A stretch of 64,000 nucleotides of DNA, from NCBI RefSeq assembly GCF_011306175.1, contig NZ_CP049913.1:1-64000 (forward strand), in the 5' to 3' direction. A model generated the notes under the pieces. The model worked only from the letters and a program-made list of their open reading frames with translations. It ran no database searches and was not told the DNA's origin. Shown here piece by piece: positions 26,789-36,315 of this stretch; positions within the stretch are counted from its first letter, which is position 1, and each line of letters starts with the position of its first letter. The stretch is from Vibrio sp. HDW18 (lineage in GTDB: Bacteria; Pseudomonadota; Gammaproteobacteria; Enterobacterales; Vibrionaceae). Both the position numbers and the translations under genes were made by a program.

Positions 26789-29395
26789 ATGGCTCACACA
26801 CCTCAAGCCAAATATCGCCTCGATTATCAGCCACCATCACACGCAATTGCTGATCTCGATCTCGTGTTTGATCTGTTCGATAACGCCACGCAAGTGACTG
26901 CCGTATCGCAAGTGATACAACAGCAAGAGAGTAACCAGTTAACGTTAGATGGTGAAGGATTGCAGCTCAAACAACTGCAAGTTAATGGTCAAGATTGGCA
27001 AGATTACACGGTAAGCTCGACCCATTTAGAGCTTACGGGTCTACCACGTGAATTTACGTTAACCATTGTCACGCAGATCGATCCTCAGGCCAATAGCGCA
27101 CTAGAAGGGTTATATAAATCCGGTGGTGCGTTCTGTACCCAATGTGAGGCGGAAGGATTTCGGCGCATCACTTATTATCTTGATCGCCCAGATGTATTGG
27201 CCCGCTATACCACCACGATCATTGCGGATAAAGCACAAAATCCGTATCTGCTCAGTAACGGCAACAAAATTGCCCAAGGTGAACTGGATTCAGGTCGCCA
27301 CTGGGTGAAATGGCAAGATCCACATCCTAAACCAGCGTATTTGTTCGCCCTAGTGGCAGGGGATTTTGATGTGCTGCGTGATCACTATCTGACCCGTACC
27401 GGTCGTCAGGTAGCATTAGAGATTTTTGTCGATAAAGGCAATTTAGATCGTGCGACCCATGCTATGAACTCGTTAATTAACTCGATGCGCTGGGATGAGC
27501 AGCGCTTCGGCTTAGAGTACGATCTTGATATTTACATGATTGTCGCCGTCGATTTCTTCAATATGGGTGCGATGGAAAACAAAGGGCTGAATATTTTCAA
27601 TTCTAAATTCGTATTGGCTAATCAAAAAACCGCTACCGATACCGACTACCTCGGGATTGAAGCGGTGATCGGCCACGAGTATTTCCATAACTGGACCGGA
27701 AACCGTGTCACTTGTCGCGATTGGTTCCAACTGAGCTTAAAAGAGGGCTTAACGGTCTTTCGGGATCAGGAGTTTTCTTCTGATCTTGGCTCGCGAGCGG
27801 TTAACCGGATTGGTAATGTGCGGATTATTCGTGGTCCGCAGTTTGCGGAAGATGCAAGCCCGATGTCACATCCAATCCGTCCTGATCAAGTAATTGAAAT
27901 GAATAACTTCTATACCCTGACCGTATACGAAAAGGGCAGTGAAGTGATCCGCATGTTGCATACTCTGCTCGGTGAAAGTCAATTCCAACGTGGTATGCAA
28001 CTTTATTTGACACGCCATGATGGTACTGCGGCAACTTGTGAAGATTTCGTGGCCGCGATGGAACAAGCTTCAGGGATCGATTTACAACAATTTCGTCTGT
28101 GGTATAGCCAATCGGGCACCCCAACCCTGAAAATAAGTAGCGTTTATGATGCGAGCCAACAAAGCTATGAACTGAACGTTGAGCAGCACACGGAGCCAAC
28201 CCACGATCAGCAACAAAAGCAGCCACTGCATATCCCATTGGATATAGAACTTTATACCGCCAATGGGGCTGTTATTCCGCTACAGTGTAACGGAAAGCCG
28301 ATTGGCAACGTGTTGAATGTGACTGAGGCCAAACAAACTTTCCGCTTCGAAAAGGTGGCCGAACAGCCGATCCCGTCACTGCTGCGTGAATTTTCCGCAC
28401 CAGTCAAACTTGAGTACGCTTATCAAGATCAAGAGTTGATGTTGTTGATGGAGCATGCAAGTAATCAATTTGCTCAATGGGATGCCGGACAAATGCTGCT
28501 TAGCAAATACATTCGGAGCAATGTCGAGCGTGTACAGCAAGGGCAACCCGTTGTGTTGGCGGAGGCGGTGATTGATGCGTTGCGCGGAGTATTGCTCAGT
28601 GACCATTTAGAACCTGAGTTTGTGGCAGAAATGCTTGTGCTTCCAAGTCACAACGAAGTGTCTGGCTGGTATAAACAAGTTGATGTTGATGCGATTGCCC
28701 AAGTGCTCAACGCGATCAAAACCATCTTGGCGACTGAGTTAGAAGACGAGCTTAGCGCGACTTATCACACCTTGAAGCAAGCCGATTATTCGATTGATCA
28801 TGCGGCGATCGGCCGGCGCGCATTACGTAATGGCTGCTTAAGTTACCTTGCGTACACGGCACAAGGAGAGCATCTGGTGCAGCAGCAATACGCTCAAGCC
28901 AATAATATGACCGATACGATTGCCGCAATGACGGCCGCTAACCAAGCGCAGTTATCTTGTCGTGAACAGTTGATGCAAGACTACAGTCAGCAATGGCAAC
29001 ACGATGGTCTGGTTATGGATAAATGGTTTGCTCTGCAAGGTTGCAACCCTGCTGCACAAGCGCTAACGGTGATTGAACAAGCCATGCAACATCCAGCATT
29101 TAGCTTAAAAAATCCTAACCGCACGCGCAGTTTAATCGGCACCTTTTTAAATGCGAATCCGGTTAATTTCCACGCGAAAACCGGTGAGGGTTATCGTTTT
29201 GCTGGGCAAATTTTGCGTGAATTGAACAGCAGCAATCCACAAGTCGCATCGCGCTTAATTGATCCATTACTGAAATTCCGTTTGTACGATGAGCAGCGCC
29301 AAGCCTTGATCAAGCAAGAGTTACAACAGTTAAAAGAGATGGACAATTTAGCCCGCGATCTGTTTGAAAAGGTCAGTAAAGCCTTGGCAGAGTAA
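26789..29395 (+). CDS. pepN: Aminopeptidase N (M1 family)
   Basis: PepN removes N-terminal residues from peptides in the cytoplasm. The 868-residue zinc enzyme has the GAMEN substrate motif and the zinc site HEYFH (His296, Glu297, His300) with the third ligand Glu in LSLKEGLTVF. E. coli PepN has 870 residues. I chose ATG at 26789, preceded by AAGGATTAGGA, and not the upstream TTG/ATG frame from 26690, which adds residues unlike the family. A C-terminal helical domain (550-868) is complete. Confidence 0.96.
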   Translation: MAHTPQAKYRLDYQPPSHAIADLDLVFDLFDNATQVTAVSQVIQQQESNQLTLDGEGLQLKQLQVNGQDWQDYTVSSTHLELTGLPREFTLTIVTQIDPQANSALEGLYKSGGAFCTQCEAEGFRRITYYLDRPDVLARYTTTIIADKAQNPYLLSNGNKIAQGELDSGRHWVKWQDPHPKPAYLFALVAGDFDVLRDHYLTRTGRQVALEIFVDKGNLDRATHAMNSLINSMRWDEQRFGLEYDLDIYMIVAVDFFNMGAMENKGLNIFNSKFVLANQKTATDTDYLGIEAVIGHEYFHNWTGNRVTCRDWFQLSLKEGLTVFRDQEFSSDLGSRAVNRIGNVRIIRGPQFAEDASPMSHPIRPDQVIEMNNFYTLTVYEKGSEVIRMLHTLLGESQFQRGMQLYLTRHDGTAATCEDFVAAMEQASGIDLQQFRLWYSQSGTPTLKISSVYDASQQSYELNVEQHTEPTHDQQQKQPLHIPLDIELYTANGAVIPLQCNGKPIGNVLNVTEAKQTFRFEKVAEQPIPSLLREFSAPVKLEYAYQDQELMLLMEHASNQFAQWDAGQMLLSKYIRSNVERVQQGQPVVLAEAVIDALRGVLLSDHLEPEFVAEMLVLPSHNEVSGWYKQVDVDAIAQVLNAIKTILATELEDELSATYHTLKQADYSIDHAAIGRRALRNGCLSYLAYTAQGEHLVQQQYAQANNMTDTIAAMTAANQAQLSCREQLMQDYSQQWQHDGLVMDKWFALQGCNPAAQALTVIEQAMQHPAFSLKNPNRTRSLIGTFLNANPVNFHAKTGEGYRFAGQILRELNSSNPQVASRLIDPLLKFRLYDEQRQALIKQELQQLKEMDNLARDLFEKVSKALAE

Positions 29396-29411
29396 ATCAT
29401 AAAAGGTTAAC

Positions 29412-29433
29412 CAGGTGGCCTGCGAGCCACCTG
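29412..29433 (+). other. Hairpin between pepN and the DUF2835 gene
   Basis: CAGGTGGC (29412-29419) pairs perfectly with GCCACCTG (29426-29433). No T-run follows, and the next start codon lies eight bases later, so it may influence translation of that gene or shield the pepN 3' end. Confidence 0.5.
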
Positions 29434-29441
29434 ATAAATAT

Positions 29442-29660
29442 ATGAATCATTATTTTTTCTCGCTCAATATCTCTTATCACAGCTTTGTGATGCACTACGC
29501 TGGCGCGGCCAGTGGTGTAATGGTGACCACCGAGCAGGGGTTACGTCTGCAACTCCCCGCGACTCGTTTGCGGCCATTTTTAAGCCAAAGCGGTATCAAG
29601 GGACGGTTTCGATTAACCACCGATCAGCAGCATCGCTTCGTTAGGTTAGAAGTGATGTAG
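29442..29660 (+). CDS. DUF2835 family small protein
   Basis: A 72-residue protein beginning MNHYFFSLNISYHSF and containing RLRPFLSQSGIKGRFRL, the pattern of DUF2835. Its function is unknown; it is probably cytoplasmic and nucleic-acid-like in charge. ATG at 29442 matches the family start, while the longer frame from 29415 runs through the hairpin just upstream. No ribosome site is obvious, so translation may depend on pepN. Confidence 0.8.
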   Translation: MNHYFFSLNISYHSFVMHYAGAASGVMVTTEQGLRLQLPATRLRPFLSQSGIKGRFRLTTDQQHRFVRLEVM

Positions 29661-29672
29661 CTGGATTATTGC

Positions 29673-29689
29673 GCAAACGATTAGTTTGC
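29673..29689. promoter_or_regulatory. Inverted repeat GCAAAC-N5-GTTTGC upstream of pyrD
   Basis: A perfect 6-base inverted repeat with a 5-base spacer lies about 70 bases before the pyrD -35 box. Its half-sites recall PurR operators, but those have no such spacer. It could instead end the DUF2835 transcript. Confidence 0.3.
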
Positions 29690-29756
29690 TCCGCTAGCAC
29701 TTAACTCGCCGGAGTTGATTTTGCGCAACTTAAACTGTGTTGCGGCACAATAAGCA

Positions 29757-29785
29757 TTGAATTGACTGAAGAATACGTCAATAAT
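29757..29785 (+). promoter_or_regulatory. pyrD promoter
   Basis: TTGAAT (29757-29762) and AATAAT (29780-29785) are spaced by 17 bases. The predicted start falls at 29791-29793, inside the CCCC tract of the following hairpin. Confidence 0.6.
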
Positions 29786-29788
29786 AGC

Positions 29789-29812
29789 GCCCCGTTTATA
29801 CGGGGCTTTTTT
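29789..29812 (+). terminator. Hairpin with T-run in the pyrD leader
   Basis: GCCCCGT (29789-29795) pairs with ACGGGGC (29800-29806), followed by six T. It has the full form of an intrinsic terminator, yet it sits only six bases before the pyrD ribosome site CGGAGG (29817-29822). It may end the upstream transcript and also act in pyrD control. Confidence 0.75.
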
Positions 29813-29826
29813 CTTTCGGAGGCATT

Positions 29827-30837
29827 ATGCTTTACCGCTTAGCCAGAGCTGGCTTTTTTCAATTGGATGCTGAAAAAGCACACGATTTGGCCATCTCTAA
29901 TTTCAAACGTTTTACCGGCACGCCGCTTGATGTTTTCTACCGGCAACAACTTCCTCATCGTCCGGTGCAATGCATGGGACTCACTTTTAAAAATCCAGTC
30001 GGTTTAGCGGCAGGACTTGATAAAAATGGCGAATGTATTGAAGCATTTGGCGCGATGGGATTTGGATTTGTTGAAGTAGGAACTGTGACCCCAAAACCAC
30101 AAGCGGGCAATGATAAACCACGTTTGTTTCGTTTAGTGCATGCCGAAGGCATCATTAACCGTATGGGCTTCAATAACCAAGGTGTTGATCAATTGGTTGA
30201 GAATGTCAAACGCGCTCAATACGACGGGATCATTGGGATCAACATCGGTAAAAATAAAGACACTCCGATCGAAAAAGGGGTCGAAGATTATTTGATCTGT
30301 ATGGATAAAGTTTATCCTTACGCTGGTTACATTGCGGTCAATATTTCTTCGCCAAATACACCAGGGTTGCGTTCTCTACAATATGGGCAAGCTCTGGATG
30401 AATTACTGGCTGCATTAAAAACTCGTCAAGCAGAATTGGCCGCTAAACATGACAAATATGTTCCGCTGGCTTTAAAAATTGCACCCGATCTGAGTGATGA
30501 TGAGATCAAACAAATCTGTCAGTCGCTGCTGAACAATAAAATTGATGGTGTGATTGCCACCAACACAACCCTAGATCGTTCACTGGTCGAAGGAATGCGC
30601 TTTGCCAATGAAAGTGGCGGCTTAAGCGGACGCCCCTTACAAGCGCGGAGTACCGAAGTGATCAAATGCTTGTACCAAGAGTTGGGTGAAGCAATCCCGA
30701 TCATCGGGGTAGGCGGCATCGATAGTTATGTCTCAGCCAAAGAAAAACTGATGGCGGGAGCAAAACTGGTTCAGGTATACAGTGGATTTATTTATCAAGG
30801 ACCGGCTTTGGTCGCTGATATCGTCAAAAATCTGTAG
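29827..30837 (+). CDS. pyrD: Dihydroorotate dehydrogenase, class 2 (quinone-dependent)
   Basis: PyrD oxidises dihydroorotate to orotate in pyrimidine synthesis and gives the electrons to quinone at the inner membrane. The 336-residue protein has the N-terminal membrane-contact helices ([21 protein letters not shown] cut short here), the FMN-barrel segments [11 protein letters not shown] and the catalytic loop [11 protein letters not shown]. The C-terminal phosphate site is GVGGID. E. coli PyrD also has 336 residues. The ribosome site is strong (GGAGG). It has its own promoter and terminator. Confidence 0.96.
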   Translation: MLYRLARAGFFQLDAEKAHDLAISNFKRFTGTPLDVFYRQQLPHRPVQCMGLTFKNPVGLAAGLDKNGECIEAFGAMGFGFVEVGTVTPKPQAGNDKPRLFRLVHAEGIINRMGFNNQGVDQLVENVKRAQYDGIIGINIGKNKDTPIEKGVEDYLICMDKVYPYAGYIAVNISSPNTPGLRSLQYGQALDELLAALKTRQAELAAKHDKYVPLALKIAPDLSDDEIKQICQSLLNNKIDGVIATNTTLDRSLVEGMRFANESGGLSGRPLQARSTEVIKCLYQELGEAIPIIGVGGIDSYVSAKEKLMAGAKLVQVYSGFIYQGPALVADIVKNL

Positions 30838-30866
30838 TGCTTGAAATTTAACAGACAGTATGACTA

Positions 30867-30901
30867 AGGAAATGCGTAAAGCGCATTTCCTCTTTTTTTT
30901 T
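30867..30901 (+). terminator. pyrD terminator
   Basis: AGGAAATGCG (30867-30876) pairs with CGCATTTCCT (30882-30891) and is followed by CT and a run of eight or more T. Confidence 0.92.
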
Positions 30902-30993
30902 CTGAGTCTACTCATAGAATTACCCATACTCGTAAGGCAAGGGTAATTTAAGCGTTTTACCTAGCCCCCAAATATTTTGTTGAGAGTGGAACA

Positions 30994-31563
<570 letters not shown>

Positions 31564-31608
31564 CAGTTTTAATTTTCGTTCCTTTTCTATTGGATTCTTT
31601 CATTTCTC

Positions 31609-31631
31609 ATCGGCGTAAGCCGATTTTTTTT
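31609..31631 (+). terminator. zapC terminator
   Basis: ATCGGC and GCCGAT pair around GTAA, and a run of eight T begins at the last stem base. Confidence 0.85.
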
Positions 31632-32030
31632 GCCTGCGATTTATTCAATCGACACAGCCACATAACAAAACAATGTGAGCTCGGTACAATTTTCAAACAC
31701 TACTGGCATAGCTAACTAGCGCTTAATTAGAGCATTCGATGGCCAATTGGTCGCTAATAATTCCCCGTTTGAGGCTATTTGTCGCTTAATTACAAGCGTA
31801 AATCACAAATGGTATAGACCAAAATAGACGTGCATAATTAGTCAATTTGATTAATAAGTGCTTATTTGACAGGCAACAGAGTAGAAGTGTGCGCATACTG
31901 ACCAAATGTTCAGTGCGACAAGGTGATCACCAGCAAAGTGAGATTTTTTGATCGGTTGATGAGTTAGCTTTAGGTATGGTTCAGATTGTCAGTTATAATC
32001 CGAGGTCATTTTTATCAGCAAAAGAACACT
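31632..32030 (+). promoter_or_regulatory. rlmKL upstream region
   Basis: This 400-base AT-rich gap has no convincing reading frame. A TATAAT at 31994-31999 is a good -10 candidate for rlmKL, 37 bases before the start, although no strong -35 is visible. I could not name any operator in it. Confidence 0.45.
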
Positions 32031-34169
32031 ATGAATCAATATCTAGCGGTGACGTCGAACGGCCTTGAAAATCTATTAGTTGAAGAGTTAAGCCAACTGG
32101 GGATCTGTGATGCCAAACCGGTTCAGGCCGGGGTTAAATTTAAAGCAACTAACGAGCAGATTTATCGTTGCTGCCTTTGGAGCCGTCTCGCATCAAGATT
32201 TGTTCGTATTGTCGCTGAGTTCAAATGTCAAAATGACTTAGACCTTTATTTATCAACCACATCAGTAAACTGGGTTAACCATTTCCACAGTTCAAAAAAA
32301 TTAGTGGTGGATTTTAATGGGACGAACCGCGAGATCCGTAACAGCCAGTATGGCGCGATGAAAGTGAAAGATGCGATCGTCGATTGCTTCACTAAGAAAA
32401 ACCTGCCACGACCATCGATCAGTAAAGATCTTGCGGATCTTCATATTCATGTGCGTTTACACAAAGAAAATGCGCTGCTTGGGATTGATATGGTCGGCTC
32501 GGGTCTACACGCTCGTGGCTATAGAACTGAGGCTGGTAAAGCTCCCTTGCGCGAAACTTTAGCCGCTGCAGTTATTTTGCGTAGTGGTTGGGAGGCCAGC
32601 AAGCCATTGCTGGATCCAATGTGTGGTTCTGGTACGTTACTGATTGAAGCAGCGATGATGGCTGCCAATATCGCGCCTGGATTACAACGTAACAAATGGG
32701 GTTTTGAATCATTAGAAGATTTCGATCCAGAACTGTGGGCAAGCGTGAAATCAGAAGCGAGTGTACAGGGTAAACGCGGCGTCAAAAAAATCGAGAGCCA
32801 TTTTTATGGCGTAGACAATGACAGCCGAGTACTACAAACCGCAAAAGATAATGCGCGTCGTGCCGGTGTCGCCGATTTGATCACCTTTACACTTGGTGAT
32901 GCGGCGAAAGTGCAACGTCCAGCAAATTTTGCGCAAGGGATTGTGATTTGTAACCCGCCATATGGCGAGCGGTTAGGCACTCATCCAGGTTTGATTGCGT
33001 TATACACCGCATTTGGTGCTCAGCTCAAAGCGGAATTTTCCGGTTGCCAAGCTTCTATTTTCTCTAGCTCTGATGAGTTACTCAGTTGTTTACGCATGCG
33101 TGCGGATAAACAATTTAAACTGAATAACGGCGCGTTACCTTGTCACCAAAAAAACTACATTATCGCGGTACGTGATAATAATGCAACAGCAGGGACAGGC
33201 GGCGAAGCTAGCCCTCAACAAACCGCCATTGCGCCTGATTTTGCAAACCGATTAAAGAAAAACTTTAACAAAATTGGCAAATGGGCCAAGCGTGAAGGTT
33301 TAGACTGCTTCCGTTTATACGATGCCGATCTGCCGGAATACAACGTCGCGATTGATGTTTATCAAGATCATCTGATGATCCAAGAATACGCAGCACCCAA
33401 AGATATTCCGGAAGAGAAAACCAAACGTCGCCTGACCGATATTATCCGAGCTGCGATTCAAGTATTGGATGTGGATGCCAATAATGTGGTGCTGAAAGTT
33501 CGTGAACGACAAAAAGGCAGCGCGCAATACCAAAAATTGGCACAACAGGCACAAACCATGCAAATTCATGAGTATGGTGTGCAGTTAATCGTCAACTTAT
33601 ATGATTACCTGGACACGGGCTTATTCCTTGACCACAAAATTACGCGCCGCCGTTTAGGGCAAATGGCCCACGGTAAAGATTTCCTTAACTTGTTTGCCTA
33701 TACAGGCTCGGCCACGGTGCATGCCGCATGCGGCGGTGCGAAGTCGACAACCACGGTCGATATGTCGAAAACCTACCTTGAGTGGGCAAAAGAAAATATG
33801 CAGCTAAATGGGCAAATAGGTCGCCAGCATCAATATGTGCAAGCTGACTGCCTACAATGGCTAGCCAATGCTCAAGGCCAGTACGATCTGATTTTTATTG
33901 ATCCACCTACATTTTCAAATTCAAAACGTATGGAGCAAACCTTTGACGTTCAGCGTGACCATGTCACTTTAATGACTAACCTCAAACGACTGCTACGTGC
34001 AGAAGGTACGATTGTATTTTCCAACAACAAGCGCCATTTTAAGATGGATATCGAAGCACTCAACGGATTAGGGCTTAATGCGCAAAATATCTCACAGCAG
34101 ACTCTACCAATGGACTTTGAACGCAATAAACAGATCCATAACTGCTGGTTGATCACCCATCAAAGCTAA
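32031..34169 (+). CDS. rlmL: Bifunctional 23S rRNA methyltransferase RlmKL
   Basis: One protein with two methyltransferases: the N-terminal part makes m2G2445 and the C-terminal part m7G2069 in 23S rRNA. The 712-residue protein has a THUMP domain (about 45-155), the RlmL SAM site [14 protein letters not shown] (about 190-203) with NPPYGER (about 308-314), and the RlmK SAM site [14 protein letters not shown] (about 548-561) with [12 protein letters not shown]. coli RlmL has 702 residues. I chose ATG at 32031 (MNQYLAVTS), which matches the family, over the upstream TTG at 31986. The next gene begins 7 bases after its stop. Confidence 0.95.
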   Translation: MNQYLAVTSNGLENLLVEELSQLGICDAKPVQAGVKFKATNEQIYRCCLWSRLASRFVRIVAEFKCQNDLDLYLSTTSVNWVNHFHSSKKLVVDFNGTNREIRNSQYGAMKVKDAIVDCFTKKNLPRPSISKDLADLHIHVRLHKENALLGIDMVGSGLHARGYRTEAGKAPLRETLAAAVILRSGWEASKPLLDPMCGSGTLLIEAAMMAANIAPGLQRNKWGFESLEDFDPELWASVKSEASVQGKRGVKKIESHFYGVDNDSRVLQTAKDNARRAGVADLITFTLGDAAKVQRPANFAQGIVICNPPYGERLGTHPGLIALYTAFGAQLKAEFSGCQASIFSSSDELLSCLRMRADKQFKLNNGALPCHQKNYIIAVRDNNATAGTGGEASPQQTAIAPDFANRLKKNFNKIGKWAKREGLDCFRLYDADLPEYNVAIDVYQDHLMIQEYAAPKDIPEEKTKRRLTDIIRAAIQVLDVDANNVVLKVRERQKGSAQYQKLAQQAQTMQIHEYGVQLIVNLYDYLDTGLFLDHKITRRRLGQMAHGKDFLNLFAYTGSATVHAACGGAKSTTTVDMSKTYLEWAKENMQLNGQIGRQHQYVQADCLQWLANAQGQYDLIFIDPPTFSNSKRMEQTFDVQRDHVTLMTNLKRLLRAEGTIVFSNNKRHFKMDIEALNGLGLNAQNISQQTLPMDFERNKQIHNCWLITHQS

Positions 34170-34176
34170 GCAGCGC

Positions 34177-34413
34177 ATGATCACCTTATACAGTACGCAA
34201 GGATGCCATCTGTGTGAGATGGCTCAAGGATTATTAGATAAAGTAGGGCTGCAAGCGACCCAGGTTGATATCGCCTTGGATGAGCAACTGTTTTCTCGTT
34301 ACGCGGTCACCATTCCTGTGGTGGCCTACCAAACTAGCGAATTGCACTGGCCTTTTGATTTACAAGAATTAATAGAGTGGTTACACAACAATGGCATTAA
34401 TTACCATCCATAA
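34177..34413 (+). CDS. Glutaredoxin-like small thiol protein
   Basis: A 78-residue thioredoxin-fold protein with the redox pair CHLC near residues 10-13 in LYSTQGCHLCEMAQ and the cis-proline in TIPVVAY. It belongs to the glutaredoxin-like group often found next to uup. The redox partner is unknown. It overlaps the uup start by 23 bases and follows rlmKL by 7, so all are one operon. Confidence 0.88.
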   Translation: MITLYSTQGCHLCEMAQGLLDKVGLQATQVDIALDEQLFSRYAVTIPVVAYQTSELHWPFDLQELIEWLHNNGINYHP

Positions 34414-36310
34414 TAGCCAGTTGGCTTTTGGTGATCATCCATTACTGGATAGAGCGGATTTTGCGTTACAAGAAAATGAAAGAGTGTGTTTAGTTGGCCG
34501 CAATGGTGCTGGCAAATCAACCCTGATGAAGGTGTTGGCTGGTGAAATTGTACTGGATGATGGCAAAGTACAAGTGATGCAAGATGTGGTGGTTTCGCGT
34601 TTAGAGCAAGATCCGCCGCGCAACCAAGCGGGCACCGTGTTTGACTATGTCTCGGCAGGCCTACAAGGCGTCGGTGAGCAACTTAAGATCTATCAAGATC
34701 AATTAGATCTAGTTGCCAGCGATCCGAGTGAAGCCAACATTAACCAACTGGCCCATATTCAAGAGCAGCTTGAAGTGGCCGGCGCTTGGCGCTTTGAAGA
34801 CCGAATTAAAAATGTACTGGGTTCGTTGAAATTAGATGGCCATACTCAACTTAGCGATCTCTCAGGTGGCTGGCAGCGTAAAGCGGCGTTAGCGCGGGCT
34901 TTAGCATGTGATCCTGATGTGTTACTGCTCGATGAGCCAACCAACCATCTTGATGTAACGACCATTGAATGGTTAGAAGGATTTCTCAAAGATTTCCGTG
35001 GTTCGATCATTTTTATCTCACACGACCGTGCTTTTATCAAATCGATGGCAACTCGCATCGTCGATTTGGATCGTGGCCAACTGAGCTCATTTCCTGGTAA
35101 TTATGAAAATTATCTGCTGGAAAAAGAGGAGATGCTGCGAGTTGAAGAGCTGCAAAATGCAGAGTTTGATAAAAAGCTCGCCCAAGAAGAAGTGTGGATC
35201 CGCCAAGGGATCAAAGCGCGCCGTACCCGTAATGAAGGACGCGTGCGCGCCCTGAAACGTTTACGCCAAGAGCGCAGCGAGCGCCGTGAAGTGCAAGGCA
35301 AAGTCAATTTGCAAATTGATGATACTAATCGCTCTGGCAAAATTGTCTTTGAAGCACAAAACTTACACTATTCGATTGGCGGTAAAACGATTGTTGATGA
35401 TTTCAGCTTTAATATTATGCGTGGTGATCGAATTGCATTAATCGGAGCCAATGGTTGTGGTAAGAGTACCTTGCTCAAGCTGTTGCTCGGTGACTTAGAG
35501 GCCGACAGTGGCAAGCTGCATTGTGGCACTAAACTTGAAGTGGCTTATTTTGATCAATACCGTGAGCTACTCGATCCGGAAAAAACCGTCATCGACAATC
35601 TCGCCGATGGTAAACAAGAAGTGATGGTTGGCGGGCGTCTACGTCATGCATTGAGTTATCTACAAGATTTCTTGTTTTCCCCTAAACGCGCCAGAACCCC
35701 GGTCAAAGCACTCTCAGGTGGAGAGAAGAACCGCTTACTGCTCGCGCGTATTTTGCTCAAATCGAACAATTTATTGGTACTTGATGAACCAACTAACGAT
35801 TTAGACATCGAAACCTTGGAACTTTTGGAAGAATTGCTTGCCAATTATCAAGGTACTTTGCTGCTGGTCAGCCACGACCGTGAATTTGTTGATAATACCG
35901 TCACCTCAAGCTGGATTTTTGAAGGTGACGGTAAGATTGAAGAGTTTGTTGGCGGCTATCATGATGCTCAGCAGCAGCGTGCCCAAGTTTTACAAGCTAG
36001 GACTGCTGAAAATATCGTCAAAAAAGAAAAAGTGGTTGAGGAGTCTCCCAAATCCGCACCCTCGAAAACTAAGCCGAAGAAGTTATCTTATAAACTGCTA
36101 CGTGAGCTCGAAACTCTTCCACAAAGATTGGAAGAGTTAGAAAATGAGATCGCTGCATTACAAGATATCGTCAATCGCCCAGACTTTTTCAGTCAGCCTG
36201 TCGATAAAACCCAGCCGATTTTAGACAAGTTAACTGCAACAGAGCAGGAACTCGAAATTGCTTTTGAGCGTTGGGAAGAGCTTGAAGCGATGCAACAGGA
36301 AAGTGAATAG
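34391..36310 (+). CDS. uup: ABC-F family ATPase Uup
   Basis: A 639-residue soluble ABC-F protein, the second of this class in the window. Walker A motifs are GRNGAGKST (36-44) and GANGCGKST near 355; signatures are LSGGWQRK and LSGGEKNR; Walker B regions are [11 protein letters not shown] and LVLDEPTNDLD. The C-terminal coiled coil (about 550-639), which in E. coli Uup binds DNA, is present. Uup limits precise excision of transposons and acts on ribosomes or branched DNA. It begins inside the glutaredoxin-like gene. Confidence 0.95.
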   Translation: MALITIHNSQLAFGDHPLLDRADFALQENERVCLVGRNGAGKSTLMKVLAGEIVLDDGKVQVMQDVVVSRLEQDPPRNQAGTVFDYVSAGLQGVGEQLKIYQDQLDLVASDPSEANINQLAHIQEQLEVAGAWRFEDRIKNVLGSLKLDGHTQLSDLSGGWQRKAALARALACDPDVLLLDEPTNHLDVTTIEWLEGFLKDFRGSIIFISHDRAFIKSMATRIVDLDRGQLSSFPGNYENYLLEKEEMLRVEELQNAEFDKKLAQEEVWIRQGIKARRTRNEGRVRALKRLRQERSERREVQGKVNLQIDDTNRSGKIVFEAQNLHYSIGGKTIVDDFSFNIMRGDRIALIGANGCGKSTLLKLLLGDLEADSGKLHCGTKLEVAYFDQYRELLDPEKTVIDNLADGKQEVMVGGRLRHALSYLQDFLFSPKRARTPVKALSGGEKNRLLLARILLKSNNLLVLDEPTNDLDIETLELLEELLANYQGTLLLVSHDREFVDNTVTSSWIFEGDGKIEEFVGGYHDAQQQRAQVLQARTAENIVKKEKVVEESPKSAPSKTKPKKLSYKLLRELETLPQRLEELENEIAALQDIVNRPDFFSQPVDKTQPILDKLTATEQELEIAFERWEELEAMQQESE

Positions 36311-36315
36311 AAAAC

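Noticed and set aside
29671..29690. PurR operator ahead of pyrD
   Set aside because: The half-sites look right, but a 5-base spacer separates them and two defined consensus positions do not match.
33955..33967. GTGACCATGTCAC as a second matS site
   Set aside because: It breaks the consensus at the R position on one strand and the Y position on the other, and it codes for ordinary residues in RlmKL.
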